Positions 1 through 6,373 of a stretch of 10,355 nucleotides of DNA are shown here, one piece after another. Positions within the stretch are counted from its first letter, which is position 1, and each line of letters starts with the position of its first letter. Origin of the DNA: Candidatus Latescibacteria bacterium 4484_7 (GTDB taxonomy: Bacteria > Krumholzibacteriota > Krumholzibacteriia > Krumholzibacteriales > Krumholzibacteriaceae); NCBI GenBank assembly GCA_002085285.1, contig NATK01000030.1, positions 1 through 10,355 of the forward strand. Direction: 5' to 3'. A model generated the notes under the pieces. It was not told where the DNA came from. It worked only from the letters and a program-made list of their open reading frames with translations, and searched no databases. A program made the translations under genes and the position numbers.

Positions 1-1
1 C

Positions 2-838
2 ATATCGTTTCTATTTGCCAGTGTATCTGCGACGGCTGTAGCGATGATAGGAGTGACGCCGATCTCCGGCATGACGCTGATGACGCTCGTCGTATCGTCT
101 CTTATAATGGTCAAGGCAGGCCTCTCAGGCCCCCACGGGATGCTCGCTGCCCTTCTCATAGGAGGAGTCGTCTGCACGGCTCTCTCGACGACTGCGACAC
201 TCGTCACCGAGTTCAAGATAGGCTACTGGATCGGGGCGACTCCGCGAAAAATTCAGATAAGCAACTTCCTCGGTGCTGCACTGGCTGCGATAACGGTGAG
301 CCTCGTCATAGTGCTCCTGAACAATGTCTACGGCTTCGCACCGGGTCCCGATCATCCCAACCCGCTCCCCGCCCCCCAACCCAATGCCATGGCTGCGGTG
401 ATAAAGAGTCTCATGGTCACGGCGCACACACCGTGGTTCCTATACGCATTAGGCGGAGTGATTGCCGTGATCGTCGAGATCCTCGGTATCTCGGGGCTCG
501 CATTCGCACTTGGGATGTATATCCCCATAGAACTCAACTCGCCGATCCTCGCAGGAGCCATCGTCGCATGGTTCGTCAAGCGCTCGAAGGGAACATCGGC
601 CGTGGGCTCGGGCGAAGAAACGCATCAGGACCGGGGCACGCTTATCGCCTCAGGGCTCATCGCCGGCGGCGCCTTGATGGGTGTAGTAAGCTCACTTATC
701 AAATGGATAGAGGCTCAGAGCGGCACAACGATCATCCCAGATATAGCGAATACGGGGGCTGCAGGCAACTTGATAGGCTTGGCCGCATTTGCGGCGCTCC
801 TCGTTGCGGTCTACCTCGCAGCGAAGAAAGGTGATTAG
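2..838 (+). CDS. OPT-family oligopeptide transporter, C-terminal part (5' end outside window)
   Basis: Integral membrane transporter of the oligopeptide transporter (OPT) family, which imports small peptides or, in some members, metal chelates, usually by proton symport. The frame is open to the left edge, so the first in-frame ATG at 44 is internal and not the start. The 278 visible residues are nearly all hydrophobic and form about seven or eight membrane segments. They match the C-terminal portion of a protein that is usually about 600-700 residues long. Typical OPT features are the loop IGYWIGATPRKIQ after a helix, the stretch MYIPIELNSPILAGAIVAW, and RGTLIASGLIAGGALMGV just before the last helices. 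The protein ends in a short charged tail (AAKKGD). The substrate cannot be read from the sequence. The exported protease genes downstream make peptide import the likelier role, but that is inference. Confidence 0.9.
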   Translation: MSFLFASVSATAVAMIGVTPISGMTLMTLVVSSLIMVKAGLSGPHGMLAALLIGGVVCTALSTTATLVTEFKIGYWIGATPRKIQISNFLGAALAAITVSLVIVLLNNVYGFAPGPDHPNPLPAPQPNAMAAVIKSLMVTAHTPWFLYALGGVIAVIVEILGISGLAFALGMYIPIELNSPILAGAIVAWFVKRSKGTSAVGSGEETHQDRGTLIASGLIAGGALMGVVSSLIKWIEAQSGTTIIPDIANTGAAGNLIGLAAFAALLVAVYLAAKKGD

Positions 839-861
839 TCGCGCGATAGAACCTTTTTTTT
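823..861 (+). terminator. Possible weak terminator overlapping the end of the OPT gene
   Basis: An A/G-rich stretch ending in AAAGGT (827-832) can pair with ACCTTT (851-856), and the pairing extends through G-U and A-U pairs into an eight-base T run (854-861). The loop contains the palindrome TCGCGCGA (839-846). The stem is AU-rich and long-looped and partly uses the T run itself, so this is only a candidate. The T run just after the stop codon is its best support. Confidence 0.25.
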
Positions 862-887
862 GCAACATTTTCTTCTGAAACAAGTAT

Positions 888-893
888 TATAAT
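888..893 (+). promoter_or_regulatory. Candidate sigma70 -10 box upstream of the tricorn-type protease
   Basis: A perfect TATAAT lies in an AT-rich stretch about 112 bases upstream of the protease start. No good -35 box sits at 17 bases (the sequence there is ACATTT). TTGCAA at 860-865 is 22 bases away, or 19 bases from the overlapping TATTAT (885-890). A promoter here would leave a 5' leader of roughly 105 bases. It is supported by the -10 match and by the probable end of the preceding transcript just upstream. Confidence 0.4.
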
Positions 894-1005
894 ACATATT
901 CACTCTCTCCTCGAAGAACCTGTCACCGTTCGTCAACTGCAGCAGGCTCATCCGGGATTTCTTTCGAGCAGAGACGGTTTCTCATTTCAAGAAAGGAGCA
1001 AACCT

Positions 1006-4000
1006 ATGGGCAGGCGTATTGTTCTTGTCCTCGCTCTCCTTGTTTTCTTCGCATCGGTTCCGCTGCTTGCGAGGAGCGAAGAGAGCAGACTGATGCGCTT
1101 CCCCGATATCTACGGGGACAAAATCGTTTTCACATATGCAGGTGACCTCTGGGTCGTCTCCTCCAACGGAGGCACCGCGGAGCGTCTGACGTCCGATGCG
1201 GGAATAGAACTTTTTGCAAAATTCTCGCCCGACGGAAAGACCATAGCATTCAGCGCTTCTTACGACGGCAATATGGACGTTTACACGATCCCCGTCAAGG
1301 GAGGGGTGCCGAAGAGGCTGACATACCACCCATACGGAGACATGGTCCTCGACTGGACCCCATCGGGTGATAAGATACTCTTCCGCTCTACGAGGGACAG
1401 CGAGACCAATCCGGGACCTCGAATCAGAAAGCTCTACACGATAGACAGAAACGGCGGATACCCGGAGAAACTTCCTCTCTTCGAGGGCGAACTCACAAGC
1501 TATTCGCCGGACGGCAAGAAGATCGCCTACAACAGGATGTCGAGGGAATTCCGCACTTGGAAACGCTACAGAGGCGGAATGGCTCAGGACATCTGGCTGT
1601 ACGACTTCGAGAAGAACACCTCCGAAAGTCTCACTACCTTCAAGGGTACGGACGCCTTCCCGATGTGGTACAAGAACAGCATATATTTCGTGTCGGACAG
1701 AGATCGCACGATGAACATCTACTGCCTCGATCTCGCCACACGAAATACAAGAAAGATAACCAGCCACACCGAGTACGACGTCAAATGGCCGAGCCTCGGG
1801 CAGGACAAGATCGTCTACGAGAACGGTGGATACCTGTACGTTCTAGACCTCAAGACAGAGAAGACGAAGAAACTCGATATCACGGTGCCGGCCGAGAAGA
1901 TCTTCGCAAGATCGACATTCAAGAAGGTCGGCAATATGATAAACGGCTACGAGATCTCGAAAACGGGCAAGAGAGCAGTTGTCGAGGCGAGAGGTGACAT
2001 CTTCACAGTGCCTGAGAAGAAGGGCGACTGGAGAAACATCACTCAGACACCGGGCATAAGGGAAAGAGACCCTGCGTGGTCTCCAGACGGGAAGTGGATC
2101 GCCTACCTATCGGACCGCTCGGGCAACTACGAGATCTATCTGCGCAAACCCGACGGAACGGGCGATGAAATTCAGGTAACCAAGGGAAGCCACGGATGGC
2201 AGTGGAGCCTCCTGTGGTCGCCCGACAGCAAGAAGATACTCTTCTCAGACAAGACATACACACTCTACTACGTAAATATAGACACAAAGAAGCCGCAGTT
2301 GCCACGCAAGATCGACAAGGACAACTGGTCAGACATCTACGAATACTCGTGGTCACCCGACAGCAAGTGGGTCACCTACCAGAAGAGCGGCGACAACCAT
2401 TTCGGTTCGATATACCTCTATTCGTTGGACAAAGACAAATCGTACCAGGTGACGAGCGACTTCTACGACGACTACGACCCTGTCTTTGACCCCGACGGCA
2501 AATACCTCTACTTCTTCTCCAACAGAAGCTGGAACCCGCTGTTCGGCAACTTCGAGCACAACTTCTCCTACGTGCTTTCATCCGAAGTGTGCGTGGCGAC
2601 CCTTCAGGCCGACACCCCTTCGCCGTTCGCTCCCGAGAGCGACGAAGAAAGCGTTGCCGCAAGCGAGAAGAAAGACGAAGGAAAGGCCGAGAAGGCCGAA
2701 GAAAAGAAGGAAAGCAAGAAGGGCTCGAAAGCAAAGAAGAGCAAGAAGGACAAAGACACAGAGGAAAAGCCCCTGAAGATCGACATCGAGGGCTTGGAAC
2801 AGAGGGTTGTTGCGCTGCCCATCGGCCCCGGAAACTACTACGGACTCTCGGCGGCTAAAGGCAAGATATTCTACGTCAGTGTTCCAACCCTTCCAGCAAT
2901 GGCCCAAGGCGGCGAGCAGATAAGTGCCAAGCTCGAAATGTTCAACATGGAGAAACGCAAGGAAAGTAAGGTTATTGACGGAATAAACGGCTATGCTCTT
3001 TCCGCCGACGGCAAAAAGATTCTCTACAGGGCACGTTCGACGTTCGGCATCATCGATGCAAGCCCGGGCAAGAACGTGGGCGACGGCAAAATCGCCACAC
3101 AGAGCCTTGAGATGAAGGTCGATCCGCAGGCCGAATGGGAGGAGATGTTCAACGACGCATGGCGACTCGAGAGAGATTTCTTCTACGACCCCAACATGCA
3201 CGGAGTCGATTGGCAGCAAATGAAGAAGCGCTACGGTGTCCTCGTCCCATACGTGGCCCACAGATTTGATCTCAACTACGTCATAGGCGAACTCATAGCG
3301 GAGCTCTGCTCATCGCATACATACGTTTACGGCGGGGACATGCCGAAAACGAAGCACGTAAACGTCGGGCTCCTCGGATGCGACTTCGCCGTGGACAAAA
3401 AGACCGGCCTTTACGAGATCACCAAGATCTACAAGGGAAGAAATTGGGACAAGCGCTACATTTCCCCCCTCACACTTCCAGGGATAGATGTTCACGAAGG
3501 TGACTATCTACTCGCAATAAACGGAACAGAGCTCAGGTATCCCACAAATCCGTTTTCGCTCCTCGAAAACGCAGTCGGCCGCCAGACGGTGATCAAGGTG
3601 AGCAGCGATGCGGCGGGCAAAAAGGCCAGGGAGTTCACCGTCGTGCCGATAGCCAACGACATCTGGCTGCGTTACAACGACTGGGTCGAAGCGAACCGCG
3701 AGAAGGTCGCCAAGGCGACCGGAGGCAGGGTCGGTTACATCCACGTTCCCAATACGAGCCTCATAGGACTCAACGAATTCGCCAGCTCGTTCTACCCACA
3801 GGTGAACAAGGATGGTATCATCGTCGATGTCCGATACAACTCGGGTGGGTTCATACCCGATATGTTCATAGAGAGGCTGTCGAGGAAGTTCCTCGCCCTC
3901 TGGGCGAGGAGAGAGGGCAACAGCTACCGCACACCATGGGCGGCACCCAAAGGCTATCTGGTCTGCATAACGAATGCATTTGCCGGCTCGGGCGGAGACG

Positions 4001-4326
4001 CCTTCCCCTACTTCTTCAGAGAAAAGCACCTCGGCAAATTGATCGGTACGAGGACGTGGGGTGGGCTGATCGGCATAAGCCGCGGCATAAGGCTAATGGA
4101 CGGAGGCGGTATAACGATGCCGGACTTCGGGCTTTACGATCTCAATGGCAAGTGGAGCGTAGAGAATTTCGGCGTACAGCCCGACATAGAGGTCATCAAT
4201 TACCCCCACCTCGTCGTAAAGGGACACGACCCGCAGCTCGAAAAGGCTATAGAGGTGATCATGCAGGAGATCAAGGCAAATCCGCCTGGAATCCCTGGAA
4301 AACCGAAGTATCCTGACAAGAGCTGA
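1006..4326 (+). CDS. Exported tricorn-type serine protease (TolB-like propellers, PDZ, S41 core)
   Basis: Large peptidase of the tricorn family, which cuts oligopeptides into smaller pieces. The ATG follows AAAGGAG (992-998) at seven bases. Residues 1-22 form a Sec-type signal peptide (MGRR, then a hydrophobic run), so the enzyme should act outside the cytoplasm; the archaeal prototype is cytosolic. Residues about 30-300 and 310-685 are two TolB/WD-like propellers with repeated FSPDGK, WSPDGK and WSPDSK blades. A lysine/glutamate-rich stretch (546-588) interrupts the second propeller. Residues about 705-780 form the first helical catalytic subdomain, with the Ser770-His771 pair in SSHTYV. A PDZ domain covers about 785-880 (LPGIDVHEGDYLLAINGTEL). 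The S41 core covers about 907-1070, with DVRYNSGG, the nucleophile Ser995 in FAGSGGD, TRTWGGLIGI, and Glu1053 in VENFGVQPDI. All catalytic residues known from Thermoplasma tricorn are present. The length (1106 residues) is normal for the family. The gene appears monocistronic. Confidence 0.95.
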   Translation: MGRRIVLVLALLVFFASVPLLARSEESRLMRFPDIYGDKIVFTYAGDLWVVSSNGGTAERLTSDAGIELFAKFSPDGKTIAFSASYDGNMDVYTIPVKGGVPKRLTYHPYGDMVLDWTPSGDKILFRSTRDSETNPGPRIRKLYTIDRNGGYPEKLPLFEGELTSYSPDGKKIAYNRMSREFRTWKRYRGGMAQDIWLYDFEKNTSESLTTFKGTDAFPMWYKNSIYFVSDRDRTMNIYCLDLATRNTRKITSHTEYDVKWPSLGQDKIVYENGGYLYVLDLKTEKTKKLDITVPAEKIFARSTFKKVGNMINGYEISKTGKRAVVEARGDIFTVPEKKGDWRNITQTPGIRERDPAWSPDGKWIAYLSDRSGNYEIYLRKPDGTGDEIQVTKGSHGWQWSLLWSPDSKKILFSDKTYTLYYVNIDTKKPQLPRKIDKDNWSDIYEYSWSPDSKWVTYQKSGDNHFGSIYLYSLDKDKSYQVTSDFYDDYDPVFDPDGKYLYFFSNRSWNPLFGNFEHNFSYVLSSEVCVATLQADTPSPFAPESDEESVAASEKKDEGKAEKAEEKKESKKGSKAKKSKKDKDTEEKPLKIDIEGLEQRVVALPIGPGNYYGLSAAKGKIFYVSVPTLPAMAQGGEQISAKLEMFNMEKRKESKVIDGINGYALSADGKKILYRARSTFGIIDASPGKNVGDGKIATQSLEMKVDPQAEWEEMFNDAWRLERDFFYDPNMHGVDWQQMKKRYGVLVPYVAHRFDLNYVIGELIAELCSSHTYVYGGDMPKTKHVNVGLLGCDFAVDKKTGLYEITKIYKGRNWDKRYISPLTLPGIDVHEGDYLLAINGTELRYPTNPFSLLENAVGRQTVIKVSSDAAGKKAREFTVVPIANDIWLRYNDWVEANREKVAKATGGRVGYIHVPNTSLIGLNEFASSFYPQVNKDGIIVDVRYNSGGFIPDMFIERLSRKFLALWARREGNSYRTPWAAPKGYLVCITNAFAGSGGDAFPYFFREKHLGKLIGTRTWGGLIGISRGIRLMDGGGITMPDFGLYDLNGKWSVENFGVQPDIEVINYPHLVVKGHDPQLEKAIEVIMQEIKANPPGIPGKPKYPDKS

Positions 4327-4343
4327 TCCCGGCACAGAGTAAG

Positions 4344-4384
4344 GGCTTCGGCTCACATCCCGGCTCACGCCGGGCATCCGAGCC
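4344..4384 (+). other. Nested hairpin after the tricorn-type gene
   Basis: The inner hairpin is CCCGGC (4359-4364), loop TCAC, GCCGGG (4369-4374). The outer arms GGCTTCGG (4344-4351) and CCGAGCC (4378-4384) pair with one bulged base. The eight-base word CGGCTCAC also occurs twice, at 4349-4356 and 4361-4368. The structure starts 18 bases after the stop codon, so it probably protects or ends the mRNA 3' end. No U tract follows it. Confidence 0.4.
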
Positions 4385-4395
4385 GCGCCCGCGGA

Positions 4396-4429
4396 CGGGA
4401 GCCTCTTCGAACGCTCGGGGAGGCTCCCG
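4396..4429 (+). terminator. Strong 10-bp hairpin, probable 3' end structure or terminator
   Basis: CGGGAGCCTC (4396-4405) and GAGGCTCCCG (4420-4429) are perfect inverse complements around a 14-base loop, and the stem can be extended by G-U pairs. It is the most stable hairpin visible in the gap and lies about 70 bases after the protease stop. No T run follows, so it is not a textbook intrinsic terminator. It may act with the hairpin just upstream, block 3' exonucleases, or be a REP-like palindrome. Confidence 0.4.
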
Positions 4430-4513
4430 CCTATTGCAGAGAGCGCTCCGCAATCCGCACAAAATGCATCCGCTGCACCGCCGATAACACAGCGTGAAAC
4501 CTTCTCGCAGCTC

Positions 4514-4625
4514 AAAAATTCCAATGGCAGAACCAAAATTTTAGGGGACGGAAGATACATCATGCCCACCATTAACAGGGGTGGTCACCTTGTCTATTCC
4601 TGTTCCCGCGAGAATAAGAATTTTT
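4514..4625. repeat. Short element bounded by 8-bp inverted repeats (possible REP/miniature element relic)
   Basis: AAAAATTC (4514-4521) and GAATTTTT (4618-4625) are perfect inverse complements bounding 112 bases. Inside lies AAAATTTTAGGGGACGGAAG (4535-4554), followed by CCACC (4566-4570) and GGTGG (4580-4584), which can form a small stem. From memory, motifs of the kind AAAATAGGGGACGG recur around REP-associated tyrosine transposases in many bacterial genomes. No transposase gene is present, so this would be a non-autonomous or decayed copy. An 8-bp AT-rich repeat could also arise by chance. Confidence 0.3.
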
Positions 4626-4629
4626 GCAT

Positions 4630-4658
4630 TTTACAAATCACGGTTTAGGGATTATAAT
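4630..4658 (+). promoter_or_regulatory. Near-consensus sigma70 promoter for the radical SAM gene
   Basis: TTTACA (4630-4635; five of six bases match TTGACA), a 17-base spacer and a perfect TATAAT (4653-4658). Transcription would start near 4665, giving a leader of about 78 bases before the TTG start at 4743. This is the best promoter match in the window. Confidence 0.7.
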
Positions 4659-4685
4659 TCTGCACGATTAAGGTAATTTTTTCTT

Positions 4686-4736
4686 ATGGACGGCACCGAC
4701 ACGAAACGCTATATGAAACTGATAGGCAAGGAGTGA
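4686..4736 (+). CDS. Possible 16-residue leader peptide upstream of the radical SAM gene
   Basis: ATG to TGA frame encoding MDGTDTKRYMKLIGKE. It lies inside the predicted leader, and its last codons (AAG GAG TGA) coincide with the ribosome binding site of the next gene, which starts six bases after this stop. Translation of it could therefore affect translation of the radical SAM gene. The upstream Shine-Dalgarno site is weak (AAGG, about 13 bases before the ATG), and short frames are common by chance. No regulatory residue run stands out. Confidence 0.2.
   Translation: MDGTDTKRYMKLIGKE
4728..4733 (+). promoter_or_regulatory. Ribosome binding site supporting a TTG start
   Basis: AAGGAG ends nine bases before TTG at 4743. 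An in-frame TGA lies at 4734-4736, and the next in-frame ATG (4782) would remove the conserved N-terminal strand of the B12-binding domain. TTG is therefore the best start. Confidence 0.75.
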
Positions 4737-4742
4737 AATAAA

Positions 4743-6152
4743 TTGAAGATATCGCTTATAGTACCAGGACCTGAAATAAATATGTACAAGCTCGGCGGGA
4801 TAAGGATCCCAAACGTAGGTGTGGTTTACCTCGGGACGATCCTTAGAAACGCGGGGCATGAGGTACGCATATTCGACGAGAACCTCGCAAGAGCGGTCGA
4901 TTGGAAGGGCAACCTCAGAAAAGAGGTGCTCGACGCCGATGCATTCGGCATTTCTCTCCTGACTCCGTCCTCGTACAGGGGGTACATCTACGCGGATCAG
5001 ATAAGGAAGGCAAAGCCCGGCGCAAAGATCGTCATTGGCGGCATGCACGCAACAGCGATGCCGGAGGAAGCCGCTCAACACGCAGACCAGGTGGTAACGA
5101 AGGAAGCCGAAGACATCGTCGTCAAGATATTCGAAGGAGAGATTACAGACAAGATCGTAACAGGACATCCGGTGGACATCGATTCGCTGCCGTTCCCAGA
5201 TTTCAATCTGCTTGCAGACTTCGAAAGGATCACGCTCTTCCCCATATCCGCTTCGAGGGGATGCCCGTACAACTGCCCCTTCTGCCAGGTGCCGTCGGCC
5301 TTCGAGAGGAACTACCGTGCGAGAGACCCGAAGAGCCTAGAAGAGGAGCTCGCCATGAGATGGGAAAACGGCCATAGGGTGCTCTTTTTCAACGACGACC
5401 TGTTCGGCCTCAACGCACAGAAGACGAACGATTTCATGGAAGGGCTCGTCAGGCGCGGAATCAGATTCGACGGAATAAGTGCCGAGACGAGAGCTGGAAT
5501 TATCAAGAACAACCCCGACCTCTTGAGGCTCATGAAGAGGCTCGGATTCTACAAAATCCACGTGGGCATCGAGTCGGTCAACGAAGAGAATCTCAAGGCA
5601 TACAACAAAAAGCAGACGATCTCGGAGATTGCCGAAGCTGTAAAGGTCGCCAACAGAGAAGGCATAAGTATCAACGGCATGTTCATTCTCGGGATGGACA
5701 ACGACGACGCCGATACGGTGCAGAGGACAGTCGATTTCATAAGAAACCTGTACATCGATACGGCAACGTTCTCGATTCTCTACCCGATTCCCGGCACACC
5801 CCTCTTCAATGCGCTCGAGCAAGAGGGAAGGATCATATCGAAGGATTGGAGCCTCTACGACGGAACCCACGTCGTTTTCAAACCGAAGAATCTGTCTCCG
5901 ATCCACCTTCAGAAGATGTGGGTGAGCGCCTGGAAGACCCTCTACACCTGGTACACAAAGTACGGGCTCGCCAACAGGGGTTTCTTCAGGCTGTTCTGGT
6001 ATCCGAAAAACAAAGAATACGTCAGGGCGCTTATAGAAAACAAGCTTTCCTCGATGAAGTCGATGCTAATGAAATCGAGGGTCCCCACGAACCTCCGGCT
6101 GAACATGATGGAGACGTTCGTAGAACGAGTGCTGACCAACTCATCTCGCTGA
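4743..6152 (+). CDS. B12-binding-domain radical SAM protein
   Basis: Cytoplasmic iron-sulfur enzyme of the cobalamin-dependent radical SAM class (BchE/HpnJ-like layout), many of which transfer methyl groups to unreactive carbons or rearrange rings. Residues about 1-135 form the Rossmann-like B12-binding domain (ISLIVPGP, VGVVYLGTILRNAGHEVRIF, GISLLTPS, VIGGMHATAMPEE). No DxHxxG motif is visible, so cobalamin would bind without the histidine ligand, as is common in this class. The radical SAM core spans about 165-360, with the cluster motif CPYNCPFC (Cys174, Cys178, Cys181), FFNDDLFG (215-222), the SAM-site strand HVGIESVNEENL (273-284) and NGMFILGMD (311-319). The C-terminal 100 residues are helical and basic/aromatic (WYTKYGLANRGFFRLFWYP) and may contribute to the substrate site. 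The length of 469 is normal. The start is TTG. No partner biosynthetic gene is adjacent, so the substrate is unknown. Confidence 0.9.
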   Translation: MKISLIVPGPEINMYKLGGIRIPNVGVVYLGTILRNAGHEVRIFDENLARAVDWKGNLRKEVLDADAFGISLLTPSSYRGYIYADQIRKAKPGAKIVIGGMHATAMPEEAAQHADQVVTKEAEDIVVKIFEGEITDKIVTGHPVDIDSLPFPDFNLLADFERITLFPISASRGCPYNCPFCQVPSAFERNYRARDPKSLEEELAMRWENGHRVLFFNDDLFGLNAQKTNDFMEGLVRRGIRFDGISAETRAGIIKNNPDLLRLMKRLGFYKIHVGIESVNEENLKAYNKKQTISEIAEAVKVANREGISINGMFILGMDNDDADTVQRTVDFIRNLYIDTATFSILYPIPGTPLFNALEQEGRIISKDWSLYDGTHVVFKPKNLSPIHLQKMWVSAWKTLYTWYTKYGLANRGFFRLFWYPKNKEYVRALIENKLSSMKSMLMKSRVPTNLRLNMMETFVERVLTNSSR

Positions 6153-6156
6153 CTAC

Positions 6157-6176
6157 AGAGAAGCGCCTTTCTCTTT
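6157..6176 (+). terminator. Possible weak terminator after the radical SAM gene
   Basis: AGAGAA (6157-6162) and TTCTCT (6169-6174) pair around a six-base loop GCGCCT, followed by only two more Ts. It begins four bases after the stop codon. The position is right, but the stem is short and AU-rich. I could not find a clear terminator for the converging MFS gene in the rest of this 221-base gap. Confidence 0.3.
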
Positions 6177-6373
6177 ACAGCCACCTTACACCAATTCACG
6201 CTTCGACATTTCTCATTCCTTGCGGTGAAACGACCGCATTGGAGAGCTGCCGCAAGGCTCTCGTCCGATTGATGGCCCAAGATCACTCCGCCGGCAGGCT
6301 ATATTCGTCCCGCAAAACGGCGGCTTGAAATAAATCCCATCTCTCTGGTGAAAAACAAGTCTACCGGCAGGTT

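Larger units (their letters stand above)
4327..4742. other. Gene-free region with hairpins, an inverted-repeat element and a promoter
   Basis: A 416-base stretch between the tricorn-type protease and the radical SAM gene. I see no protein gene in it; the one long minus-strand frame runs back into the protease and resembles nothing known. From left to right it holds two GC-rich hairpin structures (4344-4384 and 4396-4429), then a plain stretch (4430-4510), then an AT-edged segment with an 8-base inverted repeat (4514-4625). A near-consensus promoter (4630-4658) and a short leader with a possible 16-codon frame (4686-4736) follow. Composition shifts from strongly GC-rich at the left to AT-rich at the right. 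Confidence 0.8.

Noticed and set aside
44..46. ATG at 44 as the start of the OPT gene
   Set aside because: The frame is open to the left edge, and the upstream residues continue a typical OPT membrane helix.
982..1767. 261-codon minus-strand frame opposite the start of the tricorn-type gene
   Set aside because: Antisense to the signal peptide and first propeller, with no recognisable domain.
2578..3261. 227-codon minus-strand frame inside the tricorn-type gene
   Set aside because: Antisense to a gene with clear domains. Long antisense frames are expected from the codon use here.
4093..4572. 159-codon minus-strand frame reaching into the intergenic region
   Set aside because: Half of it is antisense to the S41 core, the rest runs through hairpins, and no family resemblance is seen.
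6242..6262. Hairpin GAGAGC/GCTCTC as terminator of the MFS gene
   Set aside because: Six-base stem with no T run on the minus-strand downstream side, and more than 110 bases past the MFS stop.
5846..6328. 160-codon plus-strand frame running past the end of the radical SAM gene
   Set aside because: Out of frame with the radical SAM gene over most of its length, low-complexity composition and no known motif. The part beyond 6152 shows nothing gene-like.
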